NCBI RefSeq assembly: GCF_010389155.1
Contig: NC_057761.1
Span: 49,648,213-49,712,212 of the forward strand
Direction: 5' to 3'
DNA length: 64,000 nucleotides
DNA from: Erigeron canadensis
Lineage: Eukaryota > Streptophyta > Magnoliopsida > Asterales > Asteraceae
The translations under genes were made by a program, and so were the position numbers. This document shows positions 1-12,350 of the stretch, piece after piece. Each line of letters begins with the position of its first letter. Positions within the stretch are counted from its first letter, which is position 1. Below the pieces are notes generated by a model, which saw only the letters and a list, made by a program, of their open reading frames with translations, was not told the origin of the DNA and did not search any database.

Positions 1-1418
1 TGCATTATGTGATTTTGATAGTTTCCTTGTTGGGTTTATAGAAGCTACTAAAATTTTCTTCTGCTTTTGAAATCCCTTACTAGAAGTAACTATGTAGTTT
101 GTCAAATGTCTTGAAACATTTAGACTAGAGATCTACTGATATCATCTAGACTTACTTTTAAAATAAGCCAAATCAAAATTGTAATTAGGCAAGTTTATCT
201 ATTATGGTATACCCATGAACATGGGATCAGGTTATATAAGATACAATAAACATCTGTTCGAACTGAACAACATAAGAAGCTTGGAAATTGGTTATTTGTT
301 ATTCAAGATCTAGCAATCTTTAGTGTAAAATTGGACTGTGCAATATCTAGATTTTTTTATAGTACTACACCGAATCTTAGAAATTAAATAATGTAAACCA
401 AGTTAACATGGATATGGAATTGGTTTCGATAGATTGACTAGAAATTAGTAATTTGATATTTATGTAAGACACCTGCAGAGTTATTTTGGCATGTCAATTA
501 GGCCACAATATGGATTTCGTGCACTGTTAACTTGCAATAACATGATCATAAAGCTCCATCTTTGTCCAGATTGTTTTCAATGCGAGGTGCGTGGACTATT
601 TTAACCTGTACCATGGGAAATACTGCCATGAGTTTGTTTATTTCCTTCTACTGATTTATTTGCTGGGATACTGGAAATCGTTTGTTGCTCTTAACATGTG
701 AATGTCGGGATTTGAAAGTAGCGTCCTTGTCTTTTTATGCATTTATGATATGCCAATGTAGGCCAAATATGGGCTTCATGCACCAGTACCTGCATATTAC
801 TTGCAAATACATTATTATCATGCTCCAGCCCGGTATAGTTGTTTTTTAACCGAGTTATTCAATGCTAGGTAATTGGATCATCTCGCCTGCATGAATGCAT
901 GCAATGTAAATTATTGACGGGTTGGCAGGTATTGGACGTGGATCCTCTCTATTTGCTGTTTATATTTAAGATGAAACTTGTCAGCAGCGTCTTGGTATAC
1001 ATGATACAGAAAATATAGCTGACCTTTCTTGTGGAACATAGTGGGGATTGGCTGTTTGTTCCAGTTAGGCTCATTTAAAACACTATTGATGGGTAATGAT
1101 AGTCTAGTTTTGGACATGCAATTGCATGCTCAGGCAGCAGTTGGGTACTGTTGCATATGACGGTGTCGTCTGAGCCTCGTATTGGATTTGAATGGGAGAA
1201 TTGAAGTAATTCTGTAAAAGGGAGATGAAATCCAACTAAGCCCTTTCCCTGCTGCGTAATTTGGTATGGCCATTTCATGCCTTATACATATGAATGGGTT
1301 GGTTCTGATTTCCCACTAATGTATCCAATCAAATTGTTTAGGTAAAAGGGTAACATGTTAAATGGGTTGAACTGCATACAACCTCCTCCTGTTCATTGTA
1401 GTTATGGATTTATATTAT
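1..1418. other. Intergenic or intronic sequence, no gene seen
   Basis: I find no credible coding exon here; the open frames are short and lack family resemblance. Two stretches resemble each other imperfectly (about 485-560 and 745-830, both with a form of 'ggccaaaatatgg' followed by 'acttgcaa'), so the region carries an old internal duplication. A segment near 880-960 recurs at about 4146-4226. Confidence 0.5.
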
Positions 1419-1841
1419 CTATGTTGTTAATAACGGTGGTATATTGGTGGTATAACAACGGTATAACGGTTACCGGTCCTTCAAAATATCGGTTCCGATA
1501 ATATCGGCGATATTTACCGATATTTTACTGATATTTACCGATATTTTTCCGATATTTACTGATATTTTTCCGATATTTTACTGATATTTACCAATAATAT
1601 CAACTCTCTTCCAACTTTCTAAGATTCAATACAAAATTCTCATGTTAACCCCCAAAATCTTGGTTTTTGTTTATTTTGGCTATTATATTTACTTAAGTTT
1701 CAACATTTTTTTTAAATAATTACATAAACTTACAAAATCTATTATTTTAATTTATAATCACCGTTATACCACCGCCATAACCAATATCTTAAATATGAGT
1801 TCTCGACCGTTATAACCGATATGTGAGTATTAACAATATAG
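1419..1841. mobile_element. hAT-like nonautonomous element (MITE)
   Basis: The ends are inverted (CTATGTTGTTAATA at the left, TATTAACAATATAG at the right) and are flanked by a perfect 8-bp direct repeat, tatattat, at 1411-1418 and 1842-1849. An 8-bp duplication is the hAT signature, although this one is AT-rich and could arise by chance. The subterminal parts are also inverted (aacggtggtat against ataccaccg). The interior at about 1485-1600 is a degenerate tandem array of a 10-15 bp 'ccgatattta' motif. There is no transposase. Confidence 0.7.
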
Positions 1842-4145
1842 TATATTATTATTATTTTAATGTCAATCATTCAGTAAGGCCCTATATACTTTATGGTTAA
1901 AAAAAGGATTATAAGGTGCTTATGGGTCAACCCATGCCTCTTTCGGAATTTAGCTAATACTGTAAACGACCTGTTTCAACCATCTTGCCACCTCTACCTG
2001 TCATGTTAGTCCTGAAACTACTATTCATACAGTAGTTAAACCTAAATGTTAGTTTGGTAAACTTATCCATAGGTAAATATCTTTGAATCCATATTCCCTG
2101 CTTTTGTTTTATGGCTAGCTTCTTTTTCTTTTTTATTTACTTATATTATAGCTGGTGCCCAATAGTCTTATGTTTGCATTTCAGTGCAATTCACAAAGCT
2201 TCTTTAGTATTTCAGAAGTAGTACCCAATACAACCCAATTCAGGTGATCGCTCTATGCAAGGCATGGTTGAATGGGCTTGTTAACTTAACCAGAACAGTT
2301 ATACTGTCTGGGTATAATATTAGATTGATTAGCTCAATTGTAAGAGTCATGTTACCGAGAATAAAATAGCAGTTTAAGTAAAAGATGGGAAGAATAAGCA
2401 TGCTCAATTTCTAACTTTCAGCTAAAATTTCCAACTTTCCATCTTTGTGTTCCTATATTTTTTCTTCTTTCAGCGAACAATCCTGGTTCAGTAGTTTTCT
2501 AATTTTTTATCAATATAGCATCTAAATAGCTAAGGAGCCATGGAGGACAACTTGGGAAATTGCATCGTCTTGTTATAGAACATGACTCATAACTAAAGTC
2601 AATGGTAGAGAGTCTGTTACAACCCTAGGAATCACTTGGAGTAGTGATTATAATGGTTACTGTAGTCAGTGGTTTTTGCGACAGAATGACCATGAATAAC
2701 TGACTACCAGCGATCAATAATGGTCGGAAGAGGAAAGTTGGTAGAAGAGGTGAATCTGGGCACTACTGATAATACAGATAGTGATGAAGAGTGAGACCAA
2801 ATGATGCTGGTGACCATTATTGAGACATTTATGGTGTTTTCATTTCTTCTAGACCCTTTTGTTGAGGTAGTATTTACTCGTTTCTGTAGGAGAACGCATA
2901 CCTCAGAAGTATTTTAATATGGCTCTTTGTTTTTGCTCAAACATATTAGTGTAACAACTAACAACCTTGATAAACCTTTATAAAGATATATATGCCATGT
3001 GACCCATCAACGCCATACAAACCTTTATATGCCTATCTACGTTACATAAACGTTTAGGTGAAAAAAAAGTTCAAAAGAAATAGATGATAATAATTTATAA
3101 GACGTTTGAATATATATGACACAAACATGAAACACACTCTTCATTTTTGAAAATTTCAGTTCAAACTTGGTATAGTAGAAGCTCCTAATGTAACACTCTA
3201 AAGTTGCCTTTTTTGCTTTTAGTCTAATTTCTTGTGCTCTTTACCTGATGTTTTACTCTTTTGCTCTGTGTGTTTGAAGTGGTAAAATTAGTTCTATGGA
3301 AAGTATGTTGGTTTTGTATCTTTAATTCAAGTTGGCCCAGGGCCTAACTAATACTCCCCACACTTTTCTTATTCTCACTGACACAATAAGAGTGACGATT
3401 CACGGCCAGACATTTCCAACATACATAAGGTGAGCGTTGGACAAGATGAAAACAATATTGGTCCTCTATAGTTGGAGAAGAACCTTACGCTGTATTGTTA
3501 AAAAAATTTTAACGAATAAATGAAAGGAATGGGAAAAGAAACTTTATAAAATGTGTTCTTAAAATTTTTTAAAAGGTGGAGAGGAGAGGAGAACTTATAG
3601 TGTAAGTTGTTTCAACATCTTTCCGTTCAAAAATGGGCAGATTTGTTCCCCATCCGCCCTTTCCTTTACTTTCTTAATTAACAAAAACTAAATAATAGAG
3701 TGTAAATGGTTTTCTTGCATTTGTTGAATATGTATGCTTCTTTGCATATATGTTTTGAAGGCGGCAATCTCTTTTTCAGTTTTAAGTGTTATATATTCAT
3801 TTAATGTAACTAACAATGCACTTATATGGTGAGCTTGACTTTGAAGTATATCATGGTTAGCTTTGAAGGCTCTCCTCTACATGCCTAGTAGTTGAAAATG
3901 GCTTAGCTCAAACTGGATACTTGCTTGAGTGTGCACATTAACATCAACTTGTAATACATTGTATGTATTAAGAACTCTCTTGGGCTTCTTTTGTGTAAGT
4001 ATCCACCCGCTTAGCAAGTGAACTAATCCTAGGACGGCCATTTACTTTGCGGGGAGTCATCTATGTTGTGTATGACATAATTGATGCATATGTCAATTGA
4101 CTGTTCCTCAGTGTGAAGTAAAAGGACTTTTGTCCCCTGGTAAGA

Positions 4146-4226
4146 GTGCATGCATGAAAAATTATTGACATTCGGCGGGTATTGAGCATGAATCCTTCTC
4201 GTTTCTCATATGGGATATGGAAATTG
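4146..4226. repeat. Dispersed repeat, copy 2 of 3
   Basis: The segment 'tgcatgcatg...aaattattgac...ggcgggtattg...cgtg/catgaatcctt' here matches, with gaps, about 880-960. A shorter piece at about 13525-13560 has the same order of words (tgcatt, aaaattgac, gcgggcaggtat). All three are on the plus strand. The family is unidentified. Confidence 0.45.
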
Positions 4227-4285
4227 ACAAGTCCTTTGCATTGATAATCAGTTTTAGAAAAAAGGATCTATATCAATTAAAAGAT

Positions 4286-4331
4286 TTTGCTAGTCATAGC
4301 TCTTACGGCTTTAAGGGCTATGACTAGCAAA
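4286..4331. repeat. Near-perfect 20-bp-stem hairpin
   Basis: The arms at 4286-4305 and 4312-4331 are reverse complements over 20 bp with one exception, which would be a G:U pair in RNA. A 6-base loop separates them. It could be a miniature foldback element, a small-RNA precursor stem, or the end of a longer element. No target-site duplication was found. Confidence 0.7.
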
Positions 4332-5549
4332 CTTCTTATCTGAAACTTTAGTTTTGCATGTAACGTGCATTTGAAGGAATATGCTAACGAAGTTGGCTTT
4401 GGGAATGTTTTTGGGGAAAAAGACCAACCATGAGGCTTATGTCTAGTATAATAAAATTCTTGGATGAATTATGAATAGTTCGTGAAAAGATGACAAAGCA
4501 TAGAGATGGAGGTTATAAGATTTTTTCTCTTTCTTTTTTGGTATCATCCTGCATATGTTCATTTTAACTCTATATGTATCAATTTATAAACCTTATCATC
4601 GCTAATATCTCATAAATTATTAATTTTTCAAACGTGAAGAACTTGGTCCTGAAATGAAACTTAATTAACATATTTCCTCAAATGAGATGAAGTGGTCCTG
4701 TCCATTGACTATATCCAGAGTAGCATAAGTGGACTTTTGTTGTTTTGTGAAGAAAGCATTAGAATTCTATGGGTATATATATGTTTATCAAAGAACGAAT
4801 GATTGGTGAGGCTAGCCATGGCTCCCTACAATGTGCATTGTTCCCTCATGCCTTCCATAAATGTTTTCTTTTTGACCAACTATACACACATAAACATCGT
4901 CTAACATAATTTTGTCTTCACGGGTTTGCTTAGCATTTAGAAAGGAGTTTCTTCTTCACGGGCTACTTTGAATTTAGGAGGTGGTTGTTTTCCATAATAA
5001 TTTAATAGACAATATCATATGAAGTTCTTTATAAGTTTACTTAATATTGTTGTGCCATGTTTTATCGTGTTACATTCTTTAGTGCCCGCCCACTTTATAA
5101 TATCGATGATGACCCATATTTGTTAGTGGCATATGTGTGTTGTGCACATAGCACATTTCCAGAATGATTTAGTCGATATGTTGAAAACCCTTTGATCGCA
5201 AGTTACATATATCTTCAAATTATACTTACAAAGAGGATTGTGCATTATGACGTATATTTTGGGTATATATGCAATTTTCGAAGTATGGAAGGGAATATTT
5301 GCGTTTCTCCCTTAAAAATAAACAATGAATACATACGATGATTATAAGTCGCTTTAAGCTATATTCGTGATACAAAAGATGGAAGAGTAATTCGAATTAC
5401 GGACTATATATATCATATATACAAAACAGAGACTCGTAAGTAGGAACCAACCAAAAGAGTAGCGACATAAAACATTTATGTATCTGAAATCCCAAAAGAA
5501 AACGAAGTATAGTAGTGACATTCTTCAAGAATTCGTTGAAGATCGCAAA

Positions 5550-7719
5550 TCAAAATTTCTCCCATCCACTCGTAGCCACGATTGGCCACTTCATTGAGTC
5601 ACGGTTTTTTTCCATAGGCGATACAAGTTTTCGTTCAAATGAAATCTTATTCACGCATTGCTGCAATGGGGCTCGTACGTTACCCACATTGCCCTTGCTG
5701 ATAATAATCTTGGAATTCTGAATCTTCAACATATCTAGAACCTCGATATACTTTTGCACTCTCTTTACCTACAAAAAGTTTATTAAGGTTAATAACTTGA
5801 TATTAATAGTCATTTTAATGCATAATGTTAATGAAATGTGTACATTTTTTGTAACATATACAAGTAATCAAATTTAAAAGACGTACTTGCATTCTCCTCT
5901 GTGACTTCACATCTCCATCGGCTACAATTCCATCCAGATTGATCAATTGTGACATCAACAACTCGATCAAACTCAACAAGACTTTTTCGGCGACTTTCTT
6001 TCCGTTATAAATTTCTATTTCCAAATTACCAACCTGCCCATTTTTACAAAAACAAAATGTTAGAACTTAACTAATTCATGATTCACATAATTTAAATCAA
6101 GTTAATTAATTAGCCTTACAAAATAACTAGAGATGTGTTAAGTAATTTTACCTGTTTAACAAGCTTATCTATTTCTGAGCTGATCTCGGCTAACTGTTTT
6201 TTGGCGTTATCCATTTTTGCATTTTTAACATTTTCAAGAAGTCTTTTTTCTTGATTCATTACATCAATAAACAAAACCATTCTTGATCCGTCTTTGACTC
6301 CTGCTACATCCAAATAGGCTTTCGAGTCTCTTTCTCTGTCTTTGTATACTAACTTTTGATCCAAAGGGTTCAACCCCGTTGGCCCGGCTAGCATTTTCTT
6401 CAATTCTCCTAAATACCATAATCGAATTTCCAATTAGCAAACCATATTTTACACAACAATCATTATCAAGAAGGTTTTTTTCCTCTTTTTTTTCTTCATC
6501 TTTTCACTACTTAATCATACGTACTACACAGGTGCAAATGGTAGTATATAACCACGCAAATCATGAACTTGTTGTATATTGTTTATTCGTCTTCTATATT
6601 TATCACAAGAAATAGTTTTTCCACTTGTCTTTAGCAAGATTTGACATGCGACTTGCAGTCTTCATATGTGACCCCATTGGTCACATGGTGGCGGTACCGG
6701 TTGATGAAATAAAAAGAAAAACATATATGTATATAATGTGATAGTCAACTAATAAAAAGTTTTTTTTAATCTTTATAATTAAAGTTTGGTTGACTTATAA
6801 AATGAATTTTTTATGAATAAGTTAATGATAAGCTGGGAAAGTTAGACATAAGTTTTTAACTATTTTACAAAATTAAAGATGAAAAGGTTTATATAGGTTT
6901 ATATATATATAAAATATAATCGACAATTAAAAAAATATTAAAAAAAGAAAATTTTAAATTTTCAAAATGATGGCAACAAAAAGAAAAAGAAAAAAAGATA
7001 CGAAGTATATAATACGGAGTAACAATATGCATAGATACTTTAAATGTGAAATTAGCCCACTTGTATAATTTTTTTGGCTCTTGAGGAAGTCTATATATAT
7101 TATATTTCTACTTGTTTTTGAAATATTTGGGATAGTTTAAAAGTAAAATAATATTGAAATTGAAGAAAAGATAATTTTGCATTGTTCCATTATACGACCC
7201 CACAATGGACTAATTCATATATTTGAATACCAATAAATATGAATAGATAGAATAGTATATGTTAGAGATTGAGAGATCTTGAGTTCAAATTCTGGTGTGA
7301 GTAAAAATGTTTTTAAGGATGGAGACATGGGTTTTTCCATAATGGGTTTCTTCTGGAATTAGAGTTGGATATATGAAGATGCATATCGGTGAACCCAAAT
7401 TTGTCGTTAAAAAAATATATATATATGAATAGAGACATATCTAACGAAAATGAAAACATAGTTAGAAATTACCAAAAGTTGCTTGAGATTTAATGGTCAC
7501 TTCATGATAGGTTGAACCATATTTAACTTTGACTTTAATGGTACTAACTAGTGCTTGACTTTGATTAACATGATCCGAATTCCTCTTCTGCACCAACATT
7601 CCACACGGTCTAATTTCCCAAGCAGCCATACCACCACCACCACCACCACCGGTGTTGTAAGCACTGCCTTTTGCCGCCGAAAATGTTCCAAGATTACTTC
7701 TTGATTTCACACCCAACAT
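5550..7719 (-). CDS. BAG family molecular chaperone regulator (BAG1-4 type)
   Basis: The plant BAG1-4 family binds the Hsc70/Hsp70 ATPase domain through a C-terminal BAG helical bundle and carries an N-terminal ubiquitin-like domain. Exons read 7719-7473, 6408-6152, 6033-5887 and 5768-5550, all with GT-AG borders, and give 289 aa in one continuous frame. A Gly run (24-30, a GGT repeat) precedes the family signature WEIRPCGMLVQKR (34-46). The ubiquitin-like domain is at about 60-130 (LKKMLAG, DQKLVYKDRERDSKAYLD). The BAG domain is at about 140-230 and is rich in K and E. The Met at 7719 puts the WE(I/M)RP motif at the expected distance from the N terminus. The C-terminal tail after the BAG domain is poorly conserved. 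Intron 1 holds a SINE. Placement within BAG1-4 is not resolved, so no symbol is given. Confidence 0.93.
7248..7422 (+). mobile_element. SINE-like element in BAG intron 1
   Basis: The element is flanked by a perfect 11-bp direct repeat (atatgaataga) at 7237-7247 and 7423-7433. It holds a degenerate pol III B box (gagttcaaattc, near 7280) and ends in gttaaaaaaatat. Such a duplication with an A-rich tail fits target-primed SINE insertion. A related 3' fragment (ttcattatggttttcttgg...accgttaa) lies at about 18800-18855. The A box is weak. Confidence 0.65.
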
Positions 7720-10528
7720 GTTCTTTGTAAATTCAAGTCAAAATGTAACACTATATAATATATGTAAATATCAATAATGCACCCACAAGTGGAAAATGTA
7801 AACAACAAGGGTGTTAAGAAGTGTTCATGAAGATTTTGGAAACTTAAGAATGAGGAAAACCATGAATGAAGAAAGAACCAAGATTCTTTTGTCCCACTTT
7901 TTATGACCTCCTCCTATAGCTTGCTTGTTTTTTATAACTAAAACCGATGAACAAAGCAACCAAAATCAGGTGTAGTTTGGTTTGATATAGATTGTGTTTC
8001 AAAGGAAAAACACACGATGTGTGTGTATCTAATGATGGAAAAAGAAAAAGAGAAAATGTATATGTATATATAAGAAGAAGGAAGGAATAAAAGGAATGGT
8101 CATGGAAAAGAAATGGTGTCCACACTAACATACATTTTAAAATATATTTCTATATATATTTGGTGAAAATTGTTATATATTTGTGATTTAAACTAACATT
8201 GTATGATTGTATCATTAAAATCGTTAATTTCAATTCCTATGGTATCAGAGGAATCATATAAAATATGATTTAGTAAACATATTAAGAGTTTTATAGCCGT
8301 AGTGTAGTTTTTGACTGTTTGTTTCTTTATTAGATTTTTTTGTTTCAACTATTGAAAGTTTAAAAGGTTGTGCTTAATATATTCGTTATTTATATGTTAA
8401 TGAAGGCTATACTAGCTATCATGGTATGGGTTTTTGCTACATATATATAGGGTGTAAATCCAGAATTCACTCTCGATCTGACAAAGACGTGTTCAAGATT
8501 ATTTAAGAGTAGTGTAAGAAATTACCGTTAAAAATATATATGCATTAAATGATAATACTTGTTGGTTAGAATTTCTTAGAACTTATACCTTAGATATATA
8601 CTCCAGATACAATTATTATTGCATATGCTAATGTAGAGTTTGGTAAATTCTATAAGATTTGATTTTAAACAATTATCAAAGTTATGAGCTTTACAATGAG
8701 TTTATCAAATATAAAGTCTAATAATATAGATATGGACATGTAGCTTTTGAAAATCTTTTCAGTATAATTAAATTAATGAATCACATTGTAAACGTTTAAC
8801 GAGGTGATTCGTTGTAAAGTGTACGTAGTCAACGATCAATTAAGAAAAAGACTAATTATGTGACTTTGCTTGTAACATACTTTTCCTATATTTTGATTTT
8901 TAATAATTTAAAAAGAGGTTTATATTTAATTTTAATTTAACTTTAGGGCGTATAATGGACAAATTAAGATCGTTAATCTCTTCCATTTAATATCTACGAT
9001 CACATGAGTTACTGTTTGAATGTTAGCATTCACTGTAATGATAGCTAAAATGTAGATGTTTCATGGTACATTTGCAATAAGATAATCTATCTTAACCACT
9101 TAACTAAAAAGCTATCGAAATCTTTCTTTGAATTTATATATATGAATGTGTGTAAGATACTTATCCTTTTAATTTATTTTTAAAAAAAATAGCTAGAAGT
9201 TCTTGCCTATGAGATATATAGTTTGTTAAAAACAGAAAATAATATACGTAACTTGCAAGCTAGATTTGATAAAAGCATGCACATGTGCAATAAAATCAGA
9301 ATAATACGAATGGGTTTTGCTAAATAAATAAGTTCCAAGAATATATCGATGGTAAAAGTCTTTACATTTTCGATATGGCTATTTAAATTTCTAAAAGAAG
9401 ATTATCCTGCTAAAATTACTTAATTATCAGTCTAACTACATTTCTTAAAATCGAATAATAATCTTTTAATAATGAACACCTAACCTAGATCTTATATATT
9501 AATTAGTAAAGACTGTATGGATTTACTCATATTTTCAAATATCTTTGTCCCAAAAAACCAAGAAATATCGAAATAACTCTATAACTCCTATACTATTTTT
9601 TTAGTTTTAGTGTTTGTTTGCTTCTCCAACAAACAGCCCACACTTCATATTAAAATTAAAATTGAAAAGAAAGAAACACAACAACCAGCAAAGATGAAAA
9701 GGACAAGAAAAAAGAAGCCAGCTATGTGCTTCACCTTCTCTCTTGCCAATCATTATCTTCAAAAATATATGGTTGAAAACTTCAGATGTTTAAACTAATA
9801 AAATTACTACTCGTATAAAATTCTTACTTTTCAATTTAATTATACTTCATTTATCTTGAATCTTAATATAAATGGGAATTATATTCTATCTTCACGGCTT
9901 CACCTTTAAATGAAACCATAGAATATGCATTACTACCCGGTTCTAAAAGTTAATTATTTATGTTTTTGTACTAAAAAATCTATAATGACTTATTAAATTA
10001 AGCTGACACTTTCATTTTATTTTTTTAAAGAGCAAAACTTTTCTTCCAAAGCGATCAAAGCAACTAAACTGTTGGCCAAAAGGCTGATGGCACTCTTATA
10101 AAAACCAATAAAATGTCTAAATTTTATGCTGCATCAAGTGATCGACTTTGTGAAGGTACAATAACCATTTTAGTATCAACAAAAACCAATATATATTGGT
10201 GATCATTTCTAAGACATAAAATGTTTATTCTGTTGCATTATACGCAGGGGCAGTATTTGATAAAAAATCAAGAGGGGCAAAATTTGAAAAAGTCGATGGA
10301 AAAACCAAAACAAAGATGACAAAATTTAAAAATTCACCAATGACCACACCAGCCAGCAAGTGAGCCAGCCAGGTCACTTGTTGAGGGGTTTCCAGGACCA
10401 TAGGCTTAGCCACTCCTGTCATTTTTAGTCTTAAAACATCCCATGTTTTTCGCTTCGCTTTGTGAGCCCATAATAGCAACTACACTAATGTTAAATGTAC
10501 CAAAGTTATGTGATACCCTTTTTCGTAT
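7720..10528. other. BAG 5' flank and intergenic sequence
   Basis: This 2.8 kb is very AT-rich with TATATA runs and no supported exon. The first few hundred bases must include the BAG promoter and 5' leader, but I cannot place a TATA box with confidence. The short open frames at 7901-8131 and 9610-9798 are low-complexity and look spurious. Confidence 0.5.
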
Positions 10529-10744
10529 ACGAGCATATACCCGCACGTTGCGGCGGAATTTTGTTTTACGAATGACAATTTGTTATAAGGGTGGATACGG
10601 TAAATCAGTGTTGTAGTGTACGGAGAACCATTTTGAAAACCATATATATAGTGAAAGAGGTTTTTTGGAAGAAAAAAAAGTATGTTTAATTTTTTAAGAC
10701 ATGCCATAAATAAAACTTCAAAATGCTTTATAAGGGAGTATAGA
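10529..10744 (-). mobile_element. Short nonautonomous Helitron
   Basis: Read on the minus strand it starts TCTATACTCCCTTATAAAGC at 10744, the plant Helitron 5' pattern. It ends with a GC-rich hairpin (ccgcaacgtgcgg) about 10 bases before CTCGT at 10529. The same 5' and 3' words occur in the copies at 11904, 35111 and 47009. There is no Rep/helicase. At 216 bp it is the shortest copy. Confidence 0.6.
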
Positions 10745-11553
10745 TATATATATTTTTTTCTTATTTATTATCTTGTCTTGTCCTTTAACAGTTGACAACC
10801 ATCCAAGATTAACCTCCTTACTATCTGGGGTTGGATTTTGCTCTGTATAATTCAAACGTTGAACAACAAAACTCCAATAATGTATCCAAAACAACTCGAG
10901 CTATTTGAGTTATATATGGCTCGCGAACACGGTATCAGATTATATATCTCTATTAAGAGGAATGAAATGATGAACAATGAAGCAGGCTGGCAGGTAGCTA
11001 CGCAACTGCCTGCTAGCTTGCTTTTTTTTTAATTACATATATATTTAATATGTCAAACTTTTTAGCTCATATTACTTTTATTTAAAGGTTTTTTAGATTT
11101 CGTCCATCTTTATTTTTTATTTGGCCCATCCATATTTTTTATAATGGTTATATTTGCTTTGTTTTTTAGATTCTTTTAAAAATATTTAATATGACAAAGT
11201 TTTAAGCAGGGTTATTTTATTGCTTTTTATGGCTTTTTTTTTACATTTCATTTTTTATGTCTCACCAATTACCATGTATTACATTTCGGATTTTACCACG
11301 TCGTAATCATTTTTGGCTTTTCCTGCGCAGCTGCCTGTCAATTTGCTTTTTTTATTAATTAAATAAAACATATGTGTTTAATATGCAAATTATTAAGCGG
11401 GTTTATCATATTTATTTATGTTTGATATAACAAACGTAGACATATATATATATATTCTTTTTTATATTTTTAGTTGTCTGTCAACATGTTTGGTCTTTTA
11501 ATTTTATATCGCAAACATTTGAACATAGTTGTGCACGTAAACACGATAGTTGA

Positions 11554-11585
11554 AGCCCGCAACGCGGGCTTATAAACCCACTAGT
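11554..11585 (+). mobile_element. Putative Helitron 3' terminus
   Basis: A 7-bp stem with 3-base loop (agcccgc-aac-gcgggct, 11554-11570) is followed 10 bases later by CTAGT (11581-11585) and then T, the canonical plant Helitron 3' end. I could not identify the matching 5' TC end, so only the terminus is annotated. The sequence to its left (10750-11550) is T-rich with no gene. Confidence 0.5.
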
Positions 11586-11903
11586 TTGTAAAATCAGAGA
11601 TCAATTGTGTGGTCACCCGAGTCTTTTTTCGAGAGTTTTTTCATGTTCAAGTTTGTGCGATGGTAGTAAGCTCGGAACTTGTTAAAATTGGATAGTCACA
11701 TAACTCGTCGCAATAATGGTTAAGTCATACTCGTATATGATATTGTGATACTATTATTGAAGTAAAGTACAAAACTGAGAAGATACAAAACGCATTGGAC
11801 AAAATGATAGCTACACCAAAAACCTTGTTAAGGTTGAGTATCTGTGGTCGACAAACCTTGGTATCGAAATAAACAAGCTTTCGTTTTCCTTTCCTATCTA
11901 ATA

Positions 11904-12350
11904 TCTAATACTATCTTATAAAACATTTTGCTCTTTTTTCAAATAACAATTAAGTAATTGAACTACCTAAATTTTCCCCCCTTTATTCACTAATTTAAAC
12001 ATCTCTACCTAATATACCTATAATACCCTTAAATCTCAACTATTTATTTTTCTCCCTCCTCAAATCTCAACCACTCATTTTTTTTTCGCTCTTCTATAAA
12101 TCATTTTATTCCTCTAATTTATTCAAAATCTTTTATCTAAAAAATCGTATATCGATAAATTATAAAAATTGTATGGATGTTCTTAAAATTTCATGCTCTT
12201 TCATTAGAGATGTCATTCGATATACTTTCGACGAACTTTTAAATCCGGGAGCGGAGCACGTACGGTTAAGACATTTGGCTATCATACTCTATGACTTGAC
12301 CTATCACCTTCATCATCTCACCGCTGCAACACACGGATACTATCTCTCGT
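11904..12350 (+). mobile_element. Nonautonomous Helitron, full length
   Basis: The 447-bp element starts TCTAATACTATCTTATAAAA, ends CTCGT, and lies between A (11903) and T (12351), the A|T rule of Helitrons. A degenerate GC-rich hairpin (ccgctgcaacacacgg) sits about 12 bases from the 3' end. The interior matches the reverse complement of 35111-35554 and 47009-47346 along most of its length. Shared words include 'tcgacgaa(c/t)tttttaaa', 'tcattcgatatac' and 'aaaatttcatgctctttc'. It has no coding capacity; the 68-codon frame at 12173 is chance. Confidence 0.75.

Larger units (their letters stand above)
1842..5549. other. Intergenic sequence, no gene seen
   Basis: There is no coding exon I can support in this 3.7 kb, which is AT-rich with many stops in all frames. 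It holds a near-perfect hairpin (4286-4331, listed separately) and the second copy of a dispersed segment at about 4146-4226. The right end is the 3' flank of the BAG gene. Confidence 0.5.
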
